From positions 1-50,326 of the forward strand of contig JADGAV010000036.1 of NCBI GenBank assembly GCA_015231825.1: DNA of 50,326 bases, written 5' to 3'. The position numbers and the translations under genes were made by a program. Below the pieces are notes generated by a model. That model was given only the letters and a program-made list of their open reading frames with translations. It was not told where the DNA came from and searched no databases. Origin of the DNA: SAR324 cluster bacterium (GTDB lineage: Bacteria > SAR324 > NAC60-12). Shown here piece by piece: positions 24,408 through 33,029 of this stretch. Position 1 is the stretch's first letter. Each line of letters begins with the position of its first letter.

Positions 24408-24930
24408 TGTGTTTCTCCATTATTTTGTTGCTAAACAGGGCTACAGGCCTAGGCAGGGACAATCTGAAATTCATAATGCCGATCAGGGATCCGGAGGGAG
24501 GGAGGATAGGTGGGGCCTCAATCGTTCTCTTCTTCATAATCATAATCATACTCATAATCACGACGCTGTAAGATTATGAATATGAATATGATTATGAAAC
24601 TTACTGTTCCACACTAAACGGATAGCCAAATAATATTCAATTTCGTTCTTTTTACTTACCTAGTTTCTCCTTCATAAAAGATGAAAATTACCATTTCTCG
24701 AATTTCGAATGGCACCTGGAATAAGTGATATCTTAATCACACTCTTCTTCATAATCACTATCACGAAGCTGAAAGATTAAGATTAAGAGTATGATGTAAG
24801 ATTAAAATTACGAGTATGACCAAGATTTCGTTCTTAGTTCTTAATTATTTTGTCCTTCATTTTTGATGAAAAATAAAAATCCGGATAAAGCATAGTGCTG
24901 CCGGACATGCACGTTCAGCAAGCCAGTTCG
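24408..24930. repeat. Intergenic region with long AT-rich inverted repeats
   Basis: No gene is seen. A 27-bp arm at 24533-24559 pairs with 24572-24598 at 25 of 27 positions across a 12-nt loop, made of CATAATCATA-type words. A second, less perfect hairpin of the same vocabulary spans about 24728-24820. Similar words occur as direct repeats at 5464-5494. The elements resemble REP/MITE-like intergenic repeats. No transposase or terminal target duplications were recognised. Confidence 0.6.
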
Positions 24931-25812
24931 TTATGATTCGCCTGCTTTGTATATGTACATGGGGCAGTTCAGATGATGTAAAAGATAATCTGTATTGCTT
25001 CCCACAAAAAGCCGATTGAGCAGGGTATGGGAGTGGGCAGCCATCATGATCAGTCCGGCACCGGTTTCTGTTTGCAAGTCTTTTATTTTCAGATACGGTT
25101 TGCCGAATTCAAAGAAAAACTGATAAAGTGATTTGACTTGCAGAGACAGCACGTAATTTTCAAATTTTTGTTTCAGTTCATTGCAGGCATCGGTCATTTC
25201 CCTTTCGTCCTCTTCAGCAACCGAGATCTCGTCACCCTCCTGGTAAAATCCGCTTTCCATCGCATATTGTCCTTCCCCATATTCAGGAACCGGTTCCGTG
25301 TGAATAAAATAAAGTTCTGAATCGGTCCGCTGCGCCCAATCATCAGCGATTCGGATGACGGCTTTGTTCACTTCCGAATAATCAACCGGAACAATAATCT
25401 TATTGGCGAAACCCATAGGATTTTGTTTGTGCACAAACACCGGACAATCGCAATGATGAAGTACATAATCGGTGTTGCTTCCCAGAAAAATCCGTCCAAG
25501 CAGGGTGTGGGAATGAGCTGCCATGATCACCAGATCTGGTTCGAGCTCCTTGACGGCTTCCATGATCTCCACATAGGATGTGCCAAAACGCAGTGAAGTC
25601 TGATACGGCGTTGTCACATTAAAATTTTGTAAAAATTGCTGGAACCGTTTTTCAAAAAAATCCCGATCCACATCTCCGTTTTCCATATAATCAGCATCCA
25701 CTCGAAGAAAATGAAGATCCGCATTGCTACGCTGCGCCCACTCATCCGCAAGCGTCACAACCTCTTCGCATACCTGACTGTAATCAATTGGCACCAAGAT
25801 TCGCTTTTCCAT
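24931..25812 (-). CDS. Tandem universal stress protein (two UspA domains)
   Basis: The 293-aa cytoplasmic protein consists of two UspA domains, about residues 1-140 and 145-293. Each starts with a beta-strand/acid motif (RILVPIDYSQV; KIIVPVDYSEV) and ends with a shared block (MAAHSHTLLGRIFLGSNTDY; MAAHSHTLLNRLFVGSNTDY). That block replaces the classic G-x2-G-x9-G(S/T) ATP loop with a variant form. Usp proteins respond to starvation, redox and energy stress. The ribosome site is GGGGG before ATG. A copy of the 19-bp regulon element is centred about 93 bp upstream in the gene's orientation, with TAAGAT as a possible -10, so it likely belongs to the same regulon as the cytochromes. Confidence 0.92.
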   Translation of the reverse strand: MEKRILVPIDYSQVCEEVVTLADEWAQRSNADLHFLRVDADYMENGDVDRDFFEKRFQQFLQNFNVTTPYQTSLRFGTSYVEIMEAVKELEPDLVIMAAHSHTLLGRIFLGSNTDYVLHHCDCPVFVHKQNPMGFANKIIVPVDYSEVNKAVIRIADDWAQRTDSELYFIHTEPVPEYGEGQYAMESGFYQEGDEISVAEEDEREMTDACNELKQKFENYVLSLQVKSLYQFFFEFGKPYLKIKDLQTETGAGLIMMAAHSHTLLNRLFVGSNTDYLLHHLNCPMYIYKAGES

Positions 25813-25895
25813 CGTTCCCCCTTGAAAATATAAGGTTGCATTGGTTCTACGACTTCTATTTTCGCTTCAATCTTATTATGGATTCAGACAATCGT

Positions 25896-25914
25896 CTATC
25901 CGCAATTCTACGTA
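25896..25914 (-). promoter_or_regulatory. 19-bp regulon element upstream of the universal stress gene
   Basis: On the minus strand this reads TACGTAGAATTGCGGATAG, differing from the consensus at one base. A candidate -10 (TAAGAT, 25875-25870) begins 20 nt after the element, putting the element over the -35 position. Confidence 0.75.
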
Positions 25915-25999
25915 TACAGGAGAGGAAAAACAGAAGGTGAGAGGCAAAGGGAAGGGGCTTTTTCCAGAACAAGGCGCACTGCGGAGAGGACTCCCGATT

Positions 26000-26018
26000 T
26001 ACGTAGAATTACGGATAG
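26000..26018 (+). promoter_or_regulatory. 19-bp regulon element upstream of the radical SAM gene
   Basis: This reads TACGTAGAATTACGGATAG, an exact match to the consensus. It lies 91 bp before the radical SAM start and 85 bp from the divergent copy at 25896, with which it forms a head-to-head pair of promoters. TATTTT at 26039-26044 is a possible -10. Confidence 0.78.
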
Positions 26019-26108
26019 AAATAATATCATGATACGATTATTTTCATAAAGGGCGCTCCACAAGAAAAGGAGCGATCACATAACTTTCAAAGCGACAAGA
26101 GAAAGAAG

Positions 26109-27086
26109 ATGAGTAAATTTGTTTTTGGTCCTGTGCATTCAAGACGATTGGGACGGTCTTTGGGAATTGATATCGTCCCCAGGAAATGCTGCAATCTAAA
26201 TTGTATTTACTGTGAAGTAGGGCCGACCACGACGAAGGGACTGCAACGGGACTACTATGTTTCCTGGCGCGAACTGGAAGAACAATTTCTGGAGGCTCTT
26301 CATCAGCGAAACCCGGATGTGATCACCATCACTGGTATGGGTGAACCGACACTCAACAAACACCTGAAAGAGATTGTCATTCAAATCAAGCTGCACACAA
26401 ACAAACCCTTGGTTTTGCTTTCCAATTCCCTGCTTTTCACAATACCGGAGGTGAGAAATGATGTGCTCGGATTTTCCATCATTTCCCCTTCTCTGGATGC
26501 GGTCCTTGAAGAAGATTTTCAAAAAATCGACCGGCCCCTCATTGCCATCACGCCTGAACAAATCGTCGAAGGTCTGATCAGTCTGCGTCAGGAGTTTAAA
26601 GGAAAACTCTGGCTGGAAGTGCTCTTGTGTGAAGGGTACAACGACTCTCCTCCAGCGTTGGAAGCCCTTCAGAAAGCAGTCGGCCGGATCAATCCTGACA
26701 AAATTCATCTCAACACAATCGGCCGGCCTCCGTTGACGGCCATGAAGGAAAAATTTGCGGACCGGGTCCGTCCTCTCACGATTGAAAAGCTGGAAAGCAT
26801 CCGTCGTTTGCTGGGGCCAAAGGCGGAAATCATTGCCTCACAACCAAAACGTGAGACCGCTGAGCAAATGATTCCTCATCTGCAGGAACAAATCCTTGAA
26901 TATCTGAAACGGCGTCCGGCAGACCAGGCGGAAGTCGCCTGTGGACTCAATGTCTCAGCCGATGCTGTCGGCATTGCCCTGGAGCAATTGTTCCAGGCGG
27001 ATAAGCTCCAGAAAAAAGTGCACGATCACAAAGAAGTTTACTTTTGTTCCACCTCCGTCAGCACAACCAAAATCAATCCCGCCTAG
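26109..27086 (+). CDS. Radical SAM protein with C-terminal winged helix (COG0731-like)
   Basis: This 325-aa protein starts KFVFGPVHSRRLGRSLGID and has the radical SAM cluster motif C-x3-C-x2-C in CCNLNCIYCE. ITGMGEPTLNKHL is the GGE-like SAM-binding region. The fold resembles wyosine-type Fe-S oxidoreductases of COG0731. Residues about 250-315 form a helix-turn-helix-like tail (ILEYLKRRPADQAEVACGLN), sometimes attached to this family. The substrate is unknown. An exact regulon element lies 91 bp upstream, so it is probably co-induced with the universal stress and cytochrome genes. It ends 69 bp before the convergent regulator gene with no obvious terminator. Confidence 0.85.
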   Translation: MSKFVFGPVHSRRLGRSLGIDIVPRKCCNLNCIYCEVGPTTTKGLQRDYYVSWRELEEQFLEALHQRNPDVITITGMGEPTLNKHLKEIVIQIKLHTNKPLVLLSNSLLFTIPEVRNDVLGFSIISPSLDAVLEEDFQKIDRPLIAITPEQIVEGLISLRQEFKGKLWLEVLLCEGYNDSPPALEALQKAVGRINPDKIHLNTIGRPPLTAMKEKFADRVRPLTIEKLESIRRLLGPKAEIIASQPKRETAEQMIPHLQEQILEYLKRRPADQAEVACGLNVSADAVGIALEQLFQADKLQKKVHDHKEVYFCSTSVSTTKINPA

Positions 27087-27155
27087 TCTTTTGCAGGGCA
27101 GTGCTCCAATGTGTTAATGAAAGGATTTCAGTCTGTTCAAACAACAAAAACCGAA

Positions 27156-28241
27156 TCAATTTCGATTTTCAGAGCAAAACCTTTCTTCCGGATAAAAGGA
27201 ATCCTCTGCGCCAACAGCCGGATTGCCATTGATTTTCAAGGGAACCAGTTTGTATGCCAGTGCAAAATGAATCAGGGTGACCATGTCGTGAATGCCCAAT
27301 TTTTTCATCATATTGAACCGGTGAAACTCAACCGTGCGTGGGCTGATATACAAGCCTTCAGCCGTTTCCTTCGTTGATTTTCCATTGACGAGCCAGCGCA
27401 GGATTTCCTTTTCTCGCCTTGTCATCAATTTGAGTAAAAGTTCCCGGTGCTCCTCCATCCTGTCTGACATCTGCTGACGTTCCGAACGGTCACGAATCAC
27501 TAGCACCGTGCCTTTGATCCGCTCGGACTCTCCTTTGAGACAATTGACATGTACATCCACCGGAAGCGTTTCCCGATTTTTTTTGCTGAGGATGAGTCGA
27601 TCATGATTGAGCCGAATGCCGATCTCGGATTGATCCAGATTTTGGCGGATGAATGTCGACACGTCAAGCGGTGTGCCATCGTTCAGCAGATTCAGAACTT
27701 CTCCGCATTCTTTTCCCAAAGCCTTGTTTTTGGACCAACCCGTCAAGCGTTCTGCGGCGGAATTGACGAAAGTGATGAGATTTGCCGGATCGGTTGCAAT
27801 CACCCCATCATGAAAACTCATCAGAATCGAATGCAGGCACTGCTGACTTTCTTTGAGTTCTTTGTCTAAACGATGCTTACGCAAGGCCATTTCAATGACC
27901 CATTTCAGTTTTTCTGCCTGCAGAGGTTTGCTCAAGCAGCCATAAGGAAGAGATTCTTCAAGAAATTCAAAACAAATGCTGTCCTCGGAAGCAGTGAGAA
28001 AAATCACAGGAATTTCATGCTCAGCAATCTTTTTTGCCGTTTCCATTCCATTGAAAACACCCTGTAGCTCAATATCCAGCAAAACCAGATTGGGGTGACG
28101 TTGAATGCAGATCTCAACGGCTGTTTTTCCGGATGTGACAATCTCCACGTCTTTATATCCACTGTTATTGAGCGTTGCTGCAATCTCCAAAGCGGTCAAT
28201 GTTTTGTTTTCTGCAATCAAAATACTGGAATTTTCTGGCAT
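27156..28241 (-). CDS. Response regulator: receiver, PAS and LuxR-type DNA-binding domains
   Basis: The 361-aa protein has a receiver domain (about 5-120) with the phospho-acceptor Asp56 (LVLLDIELQ), Thr83 (FLTAS), Lys105 (SKP) and Glu11. The second acid of the usual acidic pair is Asn12. A PAS domain (about 130-250) contains DGVIATDPANLITFVNSAAERLTG. A LuxR/FixJ-type helix-turn-helix (about 285-345) has LTRREKEIL-like LMTRREKEILRWL and ISPRTVEFHRFNMMKKLGI. No kinase gene is adjacent. Its own promoter carries the 19-bp element followed by a perfect TATAAT 20 nt later, suggesting autoregulation. It is the best candidate regulator for the six elements around it. The ribosome site is AAGGAAG. 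Confidence 0.93.
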   Translation of the reverse strand: MPENSSILIAENKTLTALEIAATLNNSGYKDVEIVTSGKTAVEICIQRHPNLVLLDIELQGVFNGMETAKKIAEHEIPVIFLTASEDSICFEFLEESLPYGCLSKPLQAEKLKWVIEMALRKHRLDKELKESQQCLHSILMSFHDGVIATDPANLITFVNSAAERLTGWSKNKALGKECGEVLNLLNDGTPLDVSTFIRQNLDQSEIGIRLNHDRLILSKKNRETLPVDVHVNCLKGESERIKGTVLVIRDRSERQQMSDRMEEHRELLLKLMTRREKEILRWLVNGKSTKETAEGLYISPRTVEFHRFNMMKKLGIHDMVTLIHFALAYKLVPLKINGNPAVGAEDSFYPEERFCSENRN

Positions 28242-28320
28242 GGTTCTTCCTTATAACCTCAAGCTTGATTTTTTAGATCAATTATTGTTAGAAATGATTT
28301 AAGAGCTAAGAGTTGAGAAG

Positions 28321-28365
28321 ATTATAAATCGAACTGCCAAGAGGATCTATTCGTAATTCTACGTA
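28321..28365 (-). promoter_or_regulatory. Regulator promoter: 19-bp element plus TATAAT
   Basis: On the minus strand TACGTAGAATTACGAATAG (28365-28347) is followed after 20 nt by TATAAT (28326-28321). There is no good separate -35 hexamer, and the element occupies that position, as expected for an activator-dependent promoter. It lies 80-124 bp upstream of the regulator start. Confidence 0.75.
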
Positions 28366-28554
28366 GGAAAATGATTTTATTTTGGAATTTTTCAAAGAAT
28401 TACCAGTAGATTTACGGGGTTTGAACGTGAAAAGCGATTCCTTTCCACTGAAATAGGAAAAAACACGTAGATCTGCGGATTGATATCTCTGCTCATACTA
28501 GTTCTAATAAAGTAGAGAAGAGGTTTTTTCAAAAATGGAAAAAAACTTCCCATC

Positions 28555-28598
28555 TACGTAGAATTCCGGATAGACTTTCGTTTACACCATGCTATGGT
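28555..28598 (+). promoter_or_regulatory. 19-bp regulon element and -10 for the decaheme cytochrome gene
   Basis: TACGTAGAATTCCGGATAG (28555-28573) is followed 19 nt later by TATGGT (28593-28598). If this is the promoter, the mRNA has an untranslated leader of about 310 nt before the decaheme gene. Confidence 0.72.
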
Positions 28599-28719
28599 AA
28601 GCTCACATTATCAGTAAAGATAATTGCTTCCCATTGCCAAGCCTGTCGCATCCGGGAAGCTGCTAATATTGAGGAGGCCAGAGCTTAAGGAGGAAAAAAC
28701 TCGTGTCTTCTAAAAGCAC

Positions 28720-28746
28720 AGAAAAAAACAGCGCTGTTTTTTTCTG
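28720..28746 (+). terminator. Terminator-like hairpin inside the cytochrome leader
   Basis: CAG-A7-CAGC pairs with GCTG-T6-CTG with almost no loop. The A/T-rich stem ends in a T run, so it could cause premature termination or pausing between the promoter near 28600 and the gene at 28917. It may also act as a bidirectional barrier. Its role is inferred. Confidence 0.4.
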
Positions 28747-28916
28747 GATACAGACCTCGTTCCTAGTTATTAGGAATAATTGTAATAATATATGGACGTT
28801 TTTCAATTTGGAGCAAGGCCTTCTCCAAGATTGAAAAATGGAATTTCAGAATCTTGGCCTGCTTGATCGATGGAACAATTGGTCAGTAAGACCGAAACTT
28901 TTAGTGGAGTGTAAAA

Positions 28917-31250
28917 ATGGCTAAATTTTTCAAAGAAATCGCGAGGAAAAAGATTTTTCTTCTTTTCTTGATGACTTCCTCATTAGTACTAGTTGGTTGT
29001 GGAGGCGGAAGCGATGGCGATGATGGTAAGGATGTTGATCCTGCCATTGTTGAATCCCTCACTGCCCGAACGCCTGAGACATGTATCATCTGCCATGAAA
29101 ACATGGGAGATAAACACTTTTCGGTGTACGAAGATTATGCCGATACCAGTGAGTTGGGATTGACAGTAGACAGTGTCTCGAGTGCCCTCAATACTGATGG
29201 CACCACCTACACTGTGACTGTTACATTCAGCATTACCAAAAACGGGCTTGCCTATGTTGATACCGCCGGGCTTCCGGGTCTGAGTCAAAAGCGGATGTAT
29301 GCAGCCAATTACGACAGCACAACGAGGAGTTATCTCAGCAACGCATCGTTTGGTTCCTTCACACCTACATCGACCCTCGGCACCTACACTGCTGTTTCAA
29401 GTTCAGCGGGTTTCGCGCCGGAGTCTTCCAATGCTATGGTTTACGCATACATTGCTGAAGGCACGCTGGATACTGAGATAGCGGATGACAGCCATGTCCA
29501 TCTATACAACAACGTGGCCAACGCGGCCTTGGCATTTGGTACTGCCCAATCCACCAATGCCTCCGCCTATGTTTCATCGGCCAACGTCTCAGGTTGTGAG
29601 AAATGTCATGGAGCTCCGTACATGAAGCACGGCTACCGAAATCCGGTGGTTACTGGAATTCCGGACTTTGCATCCTGTAAAGCCTGTCACTACGACACAC
29701 GCAGCGGCGGACATGAAGACTGGCAGATTTTAGTGGATGATCCGGAACGTTTTGTCACTGTTCATGATGGATCGGTCCCCCTGACTGCTGCGGAAGAAGC
29801 TCAGTATGCTTATACCGCCAATGTCATGAACGATACGCACATGGCCCACGCTATGGAATTCCCGTATCCCCAGTCCATGTCAAATTGTGCCACATGCCAC
29901 GATGGTAAGCTGGATATGATTTTGACCGACGCCAACTTTACCGTGACAACCTGTAAAAGCTGCCACCCGGTAAATGGACCGTCTGGAGGAACAGACGCTC
30001 ACAGGGCACCGGCATTGACTGCAATCCTGCCTTCCAGTATTTCATCCCACTCGGACTTGACGACCAATTGTGTCGGTTGTCACACGGCCGGAGGAATCGG
30101 GCCGGCATTCAGTTCCATCCACACCGGGTATGACACGGAAATCTATGCAGATGCCGCAGGAACCAAATATGCTGACATCTTTGTCACTACCGTTGATTCT
30201 GCATCCCTCAGCGGCAACACACTGACGGTCAGTTTCAGCACGACAAAAACCGGCGGTACCGGTTTGTCACAGACAGCAGGAGACATTGTCCCAACTGTAG
30301 CGATCGGTTTGTATGGCTATGACACCAAAGATTTCATCATCAGTCCTCATGGACGAAGTTTCGACGACAACGGCGATGGTACAGTCGGACAAAGAGGCGT
30401 CGATTTCACCGATCTGGAATATGAGATCGGCGAAGATGTCGGGAATCCCCGCTTCACCGAAGAAACGGTCGCTGCCGGAAGCTGGAGAATTACAGCAAAT
30501 CTCGGACCATGGTCTGACAAGATTGATTCAGGTGTAGTCAAGCGTGTAGAAATTGGTGTGATGCCCGAATTGAGAAATTCCGCCGGTGACGTGGTCGCGT
30601 TGAATGCACCTTCCAGAACCTTTGACCTGACGACCAACGCATTTGATGATTCTTACTTCACAGACATTGTCAGGGTTGACGGCTGTAATACCTGCCACGA
30701 TTCATTGGCTACCACATTCCATGACGGGAAAAGAAGTGGAAATGTCAGGATCTGTAAGATGTGTCACTCCCCGCAATTTGGGGGTTCCCACCTTGAGATG
30801 CAGTCACGGTCCATTGATTCTTATGTTCATGCGATCCATTCCTTTCAGCCGTTTGATCCGGGTGATGTCGACATGACCGATCCGGTCGAAAAAGTGAAGT
30901 ATGAACTGCATATCGAACATACCTTCCCGATGTTCACCATCAAGAACTGTGAGGCATGCCATAATGCTGGAACTTTTGATGTTCCAAATCAGACCAAGTC
31001 ACTGCCGGGCGTTTTGTCAGGAACCGATACATTACCTGGTGGAAGAAACATTCTTCCTGTCGCATCGGCCGTTGTTGGTCCTGCGACCAGAGCATGTGGC
31101 GGATGCCACCGTGCGACTTACTTGAAAGAAGATGACGTCCATGAATTCAACGCATTGAATCAGCATATGGAAGCTGGTGGCTATTGGGTTGAAAACGAAA
31201 GTGGAGCCTTTGAAGGCATCATCACGACGATCATGGCATTTTTTCAATAG
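28917..31250 (+). CDS. Decaheme outer-membrane lipoprotein cytochrome, OmcA/MtrC family
   Basis: The product is a 777-aa cell-surface electron-transfer protein. The signal ends in a lipobox (LVLVGC, Cys28). Ten CXXCH motifs are present: CIICH (56), CEKCH, CKACH, CATCH, CKSCH, CVGCH, CNTCH, CKMCH, CEACH and CGGCH. They fall in two groups around beta-rich, Ser/Thr-rich domains, the alternating four-domain plan of OmcA/MtrC. These proteins receive electrons from a barrel/periplasmic cytochrome conduit and reduce metals, shuttles or electrodes. The gene is monocistronic, between a regulon promoter and a strong terminator. CXXC pairs that could be disulfides outside the heme sites are not evident. 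Confidence 0.93.
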   Translation: MAKFFKEIARKKIFLLFLMTSSLVLVGCGGGSDGDDGKDVDPAIVESLTARTPETCIICHENMGDKHFSVYEDYADTSELGLTVDSVSSALNTDGTTYTVTVTFSITKNGLAYVDTAGLPGLSQKRMYAANYDSTTRSYLSNASFGSFTPTSTLGTYTAVSSSAGFAPESSNAMVYAYIAEGTLDTEIADDSHVHLYNNVANAALAFGTAQSTNASAYVSSANVSGCEKCHGAPYMKHGYRNPVVTGIPDFASCKACHYDTRSGGHEDWQILVDDPERFVTVHDGSVPLTAAEEAQYAYTANVMNDTHMAHAMEFPYPQSMSNCATCHDGKLDMILTDANFTVTTCKSCHPVNGPSGGTDAHRAPALTAILPSSISSHSDLTTNCVGCHTAGGIGPAFSSIHTGYDTEIYADAAGTKYADIFVTTVDSASLSGNTLTVSFSTTKTGGTGLSQTAGDIVPTVAIGLYGYDTKDFIISPHGRSFDDNGDGTVGQRGVDFTDLEYEIGEDVGNPRFTEETVAAGSWRITANLGPWSDKIDSGVVKRVEIGVMPELRNSAGDVVALNAPSRTFDLTTNAFDDSYFTDIVRVDGCNTCHDSLATTFHDGKRSGNVRICKMCHSPQFGGSHLEMQSRSIDSYVHAIHSFQPFDPGDVDMTDPVEKVKYELHIEHTFPMFTIKNCEACHNAGTFDVPNQTKSLPGVLSGTDTLPGGRNILPVASAVVGPATRACGGCHRATYLKEDDVHEFNALNQHMEAGGYWVENESGAFEGIITTIMAFFQ

Positions 31251-31310
31251 TTCAGCGGCAAGGTTGGCCTCGGCCCGCCTTGCAAGTTTACACAGTTTTA
31301 AAACAAATCA

Positions 31311-31345
31311 AAAAAGGCGAACCATGGCGGTTCGCCTTTTTTTTT
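31311..31345 (+). terminator. Rho-independent terminator after the decaheme gene
   Basis: AAAAAGGCGAACC (31311-31323) and GGTTCGCCTTTTT (from 31329) form a 13-bp stem with a 5-nt loop, followed by more T residues. It separates the decaheme gene from the barrel operon. Confidence 0.93.
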
Positions 31346-31679
31346 GTAATCCTTCCTCCGCCCTCTCTCCGGCTTCAAATCAAATCTTCACACAACTTCT
31401 CTTTTCAATGTTAAAGCCAGGCACGTGTTAATTTGTCCTTTTCAGTAGCTTCATGAGCAGAACTGCACTGAGAATTCAGAATTGATCAAAATTCTGTCCA
31501 TCCTACGTAGGATTACGGATAGACAGTCCCGCGCGCTGTGATAAAGTGTAATCAATTTTTGTCTTCTTTTTTAGCCTGTTTTATGATCTAACTTTTTGAA
31601 ATACAAATATCCCAGGAATAAGTGCAGAAATTTATTTATGAATTTAAGCCAAAAAAAAACCTTAAGGCCGGTAGCTTAC
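31346..31679 (+). other. Intergenic promoter region of the barrel operon
   Basis: No separate gene is seen between the terminator and the barrel gene. The stretch contains the regulon element at 31504-31522 with TAAAGT (31542-31547) as a possible -10, then an AT-rich leader. Alternative in-frame starts of the barrel gene (TTG 31596, ATG 31638) lie inside it. Confidence 0.5.
31504..31522 (+). promoter_or_regulatory. 19-bp regulon element upstream of the barrel operon
   Basis: TACGTAGGATTACGGATAG has one difference from the consensus. A candidate -10, TAAAGT (31542-31547), follows after 19 nt, the same spacing as at 28555 and 48173. Confidence 0.75.
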
Positions 31680-33029
31680 ATGAAATATACAGCTTCGTTT
31701 GTGATGATAATGTCCCTCATGTTGCCCTGGTGTCTTTGGGCAGCCGATGAAGAATCTGAGTCTCAGGGATTCGAACTGAAAGGATATGTCTCCAGCAAAT
31801 ATGTTTCGCGAGAAAGCAAGCTTTCCGAGGAAAAAGTAGACGATGCTGACATTTACGGGCAGCTTCGTCTGGATTTGAGCAGTCCAGAAAAAAAATATGA
31901 GGCCCACTTCTTCGGAACTGCCAGAAACGACCTGGACGGGGACGAGGAGTCGAACGAATTTTCGATCTTTGAGGATTTCGGACAGGTGGGAAAATCCGAG
32001 CAGAAAGGTGCTATTTATGAAGCCCATTTTGATCTGAATCAAGCAATGCCCAATTTGAAGCAAATCAAAATCGGGCGACAATCCAGCACAAGGGACATGT
32101 CCCTCTATTTCGACGGTCTTTCTGCTGATTTCAAATTGGGCCGCAAACTCGGACTGATCGCATACGGCGGCCGCAGCGTACGATTTTTTGAAAGTGACCC
32201 CGGTGATGATTCGCTAGGGGGAGCCGGGATCGATTATTCATTTTCTCCCCTGACCAGTTTCAGCCTGGATTACCTCTCCACCAAGGATGAACGCGTCGAT
32301 GAAAATGAGGAGATGAAAGACCGCCAGGACGACATGGTTTCCTTGAAACTCTGGCAGCGCTTTTCCAATGCCTTCAAGGGAACATTTAAGTACCGCTGGA
32401 TCAACAGCGAACCCCGTGATCTGAACTTGAGTTCACTTATTCTTCTTTCCAATTCACAAACCAGTTTCAATTTTAATTATTTCCGCCAGTTTCTTATTCA
32501 AAACGAATTGTCCGAAGACCTTTCCTCTTTTCATGACCTGATCGGGCAAACCCATCCCTTTCAAGTCGTCAAACTGAATCTTCGTCAACCCTTCGGATCC
32601 CATTACGCCCTTGATCTTGGCTACCTGGAACGCAGTCTCGTTGAGGAAGAAGACGAGGGTTCCTTCAACAGGGAGTTCAAAAGAACATTTATCCTTTTCG
32701 AAACCTTCGATCGCATCCATAAAGGATTGAACATCACTGTTTTTGGTGAACGCTGGTCCGGTGAAACAGAAGTCGATTCCTCCGGTTGGGACATCGGCTA
32801 TCATTTTGATGAGAAACTGAATAAAGCAAAAGTCAGCGCCGGCTCTTACTATAGCCTCTACAAATATGATTACTTTTCCGACCGTGGAGAAAAAACGGAT
32901 GTGCGTACCTATTATGTGAAAGGCAATTTTCCGTTCGGACAAAGTTTTGCTGTCAATGGCAGTTACGAACGAGAGGAAAGTCTTGACGACTATAACGTTT
33001 ATAAATTGGGGGTACGATATGATTTCTAA
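31680..33029 (+). CDS. Outer-membrane beta-barrel, MtrB-like conduit protein (inferred)
   Basis: The chosen start gives 449 aa with a signal peptide (MKYTASFVMIMSLMLPWCLWA). The mature protein consists of alternating short strands rich in aromatic and charged residues (FELKGYVSSKYVSRESK, FSLDYLSTKDER, LGVRYDF) and ends in phenylalanine, as outer-membrane barrels do. There is no heme motif. Low sequence similarity is normal for MtrB/PioB-type porins. The family call rests on its position directly before a 12-heme periplasmic cytochrome (overlapping by 11 bp) and a 13-heme lipoprotein. The start is uncertain: ATG at 31638 would add 14 residues, TTG at 31596 would add 28, and none has a strong ribosome site. 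Confidence 0.75.
   Translation: MKYTASFVMIMSLMLPWCLWAADEESESQGFELKGYVSSKYVSRESKLSEEKVDDADIYGQLRLDLSSPEKKYEAHFFGTARNDLDGDEESNEFSIFEDFGQVGKSEQKGAIYEAHFDLNQAMPNLKQIKIGRQSSTRDMSLYFDGLSADFKLGRKLGLIAYGGRSVRFFESDPGDDSLGGAGIDYSFSPLTSFSLDYLSTKDERVDENEEMKDRQDDMVSLKLWQRFSNAFKGTFKYRWINSEPRDLNLSSLILLSNSQTSFNFNYFRQFLIQNELSEDLSSFHDLIGQTHPFQVVKLNLRQPFGSHYALDLGYLERSLVEEEDEGSFNREFKRTFILFETFDRIHKGLNITVFGERWSGETEVDSSGWDIGYHFDEKLNKAKVSAGSYYSLYKYDYFSDRGEKTDVRTYYVKGNFPFGQSFAVNGSYEREESLDDYNVYKLGVRYDF

Larger units (their letters stand above)
28366..28916 (+). other. Long leader and promoter region of the decaheme cytochrome gene
   Basis: The stretch contains a degenerate element (CACGTAGATCTGCGGATTG, 28464-28482), the good element at 28555-28573, and several hairpins in the likely leader. 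These are ATTATC/GATAAT (about 28614), GCTTCCC 28626-28632 with GGGAAGC 28654-28660, and the poly-A/poly-T stem at 28720-28746. No coding sequence of useful length is seen. An AAGGAGG before a GTG at 28704 opens only a 20-codon frame. Confidence 0.5.

Noticed and set aside
24408..24930. Insertion sequence or CRISPR suggested by AT-rich repeats
   Set aside because: The repeats are inverted and irregular, with no spacer-repeat periodicity and no transposase or cas gene nearby.
28600..28700. GEMM-type c-di-GMP riboswitch before the decaheme gene, as sometimes seen for cytochromes
   Set aside because: The conserved GEMM core could not be matched by eye; only generic hairpins are present.
28704..28766. 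GTG-started mini-frame behind a good AAGGAGG in the decaheme leader
   Set aside because: Only about 20 codons before a stop, with low-complexity Lys/Ser content. It could be a leader peptide but there is no further support.
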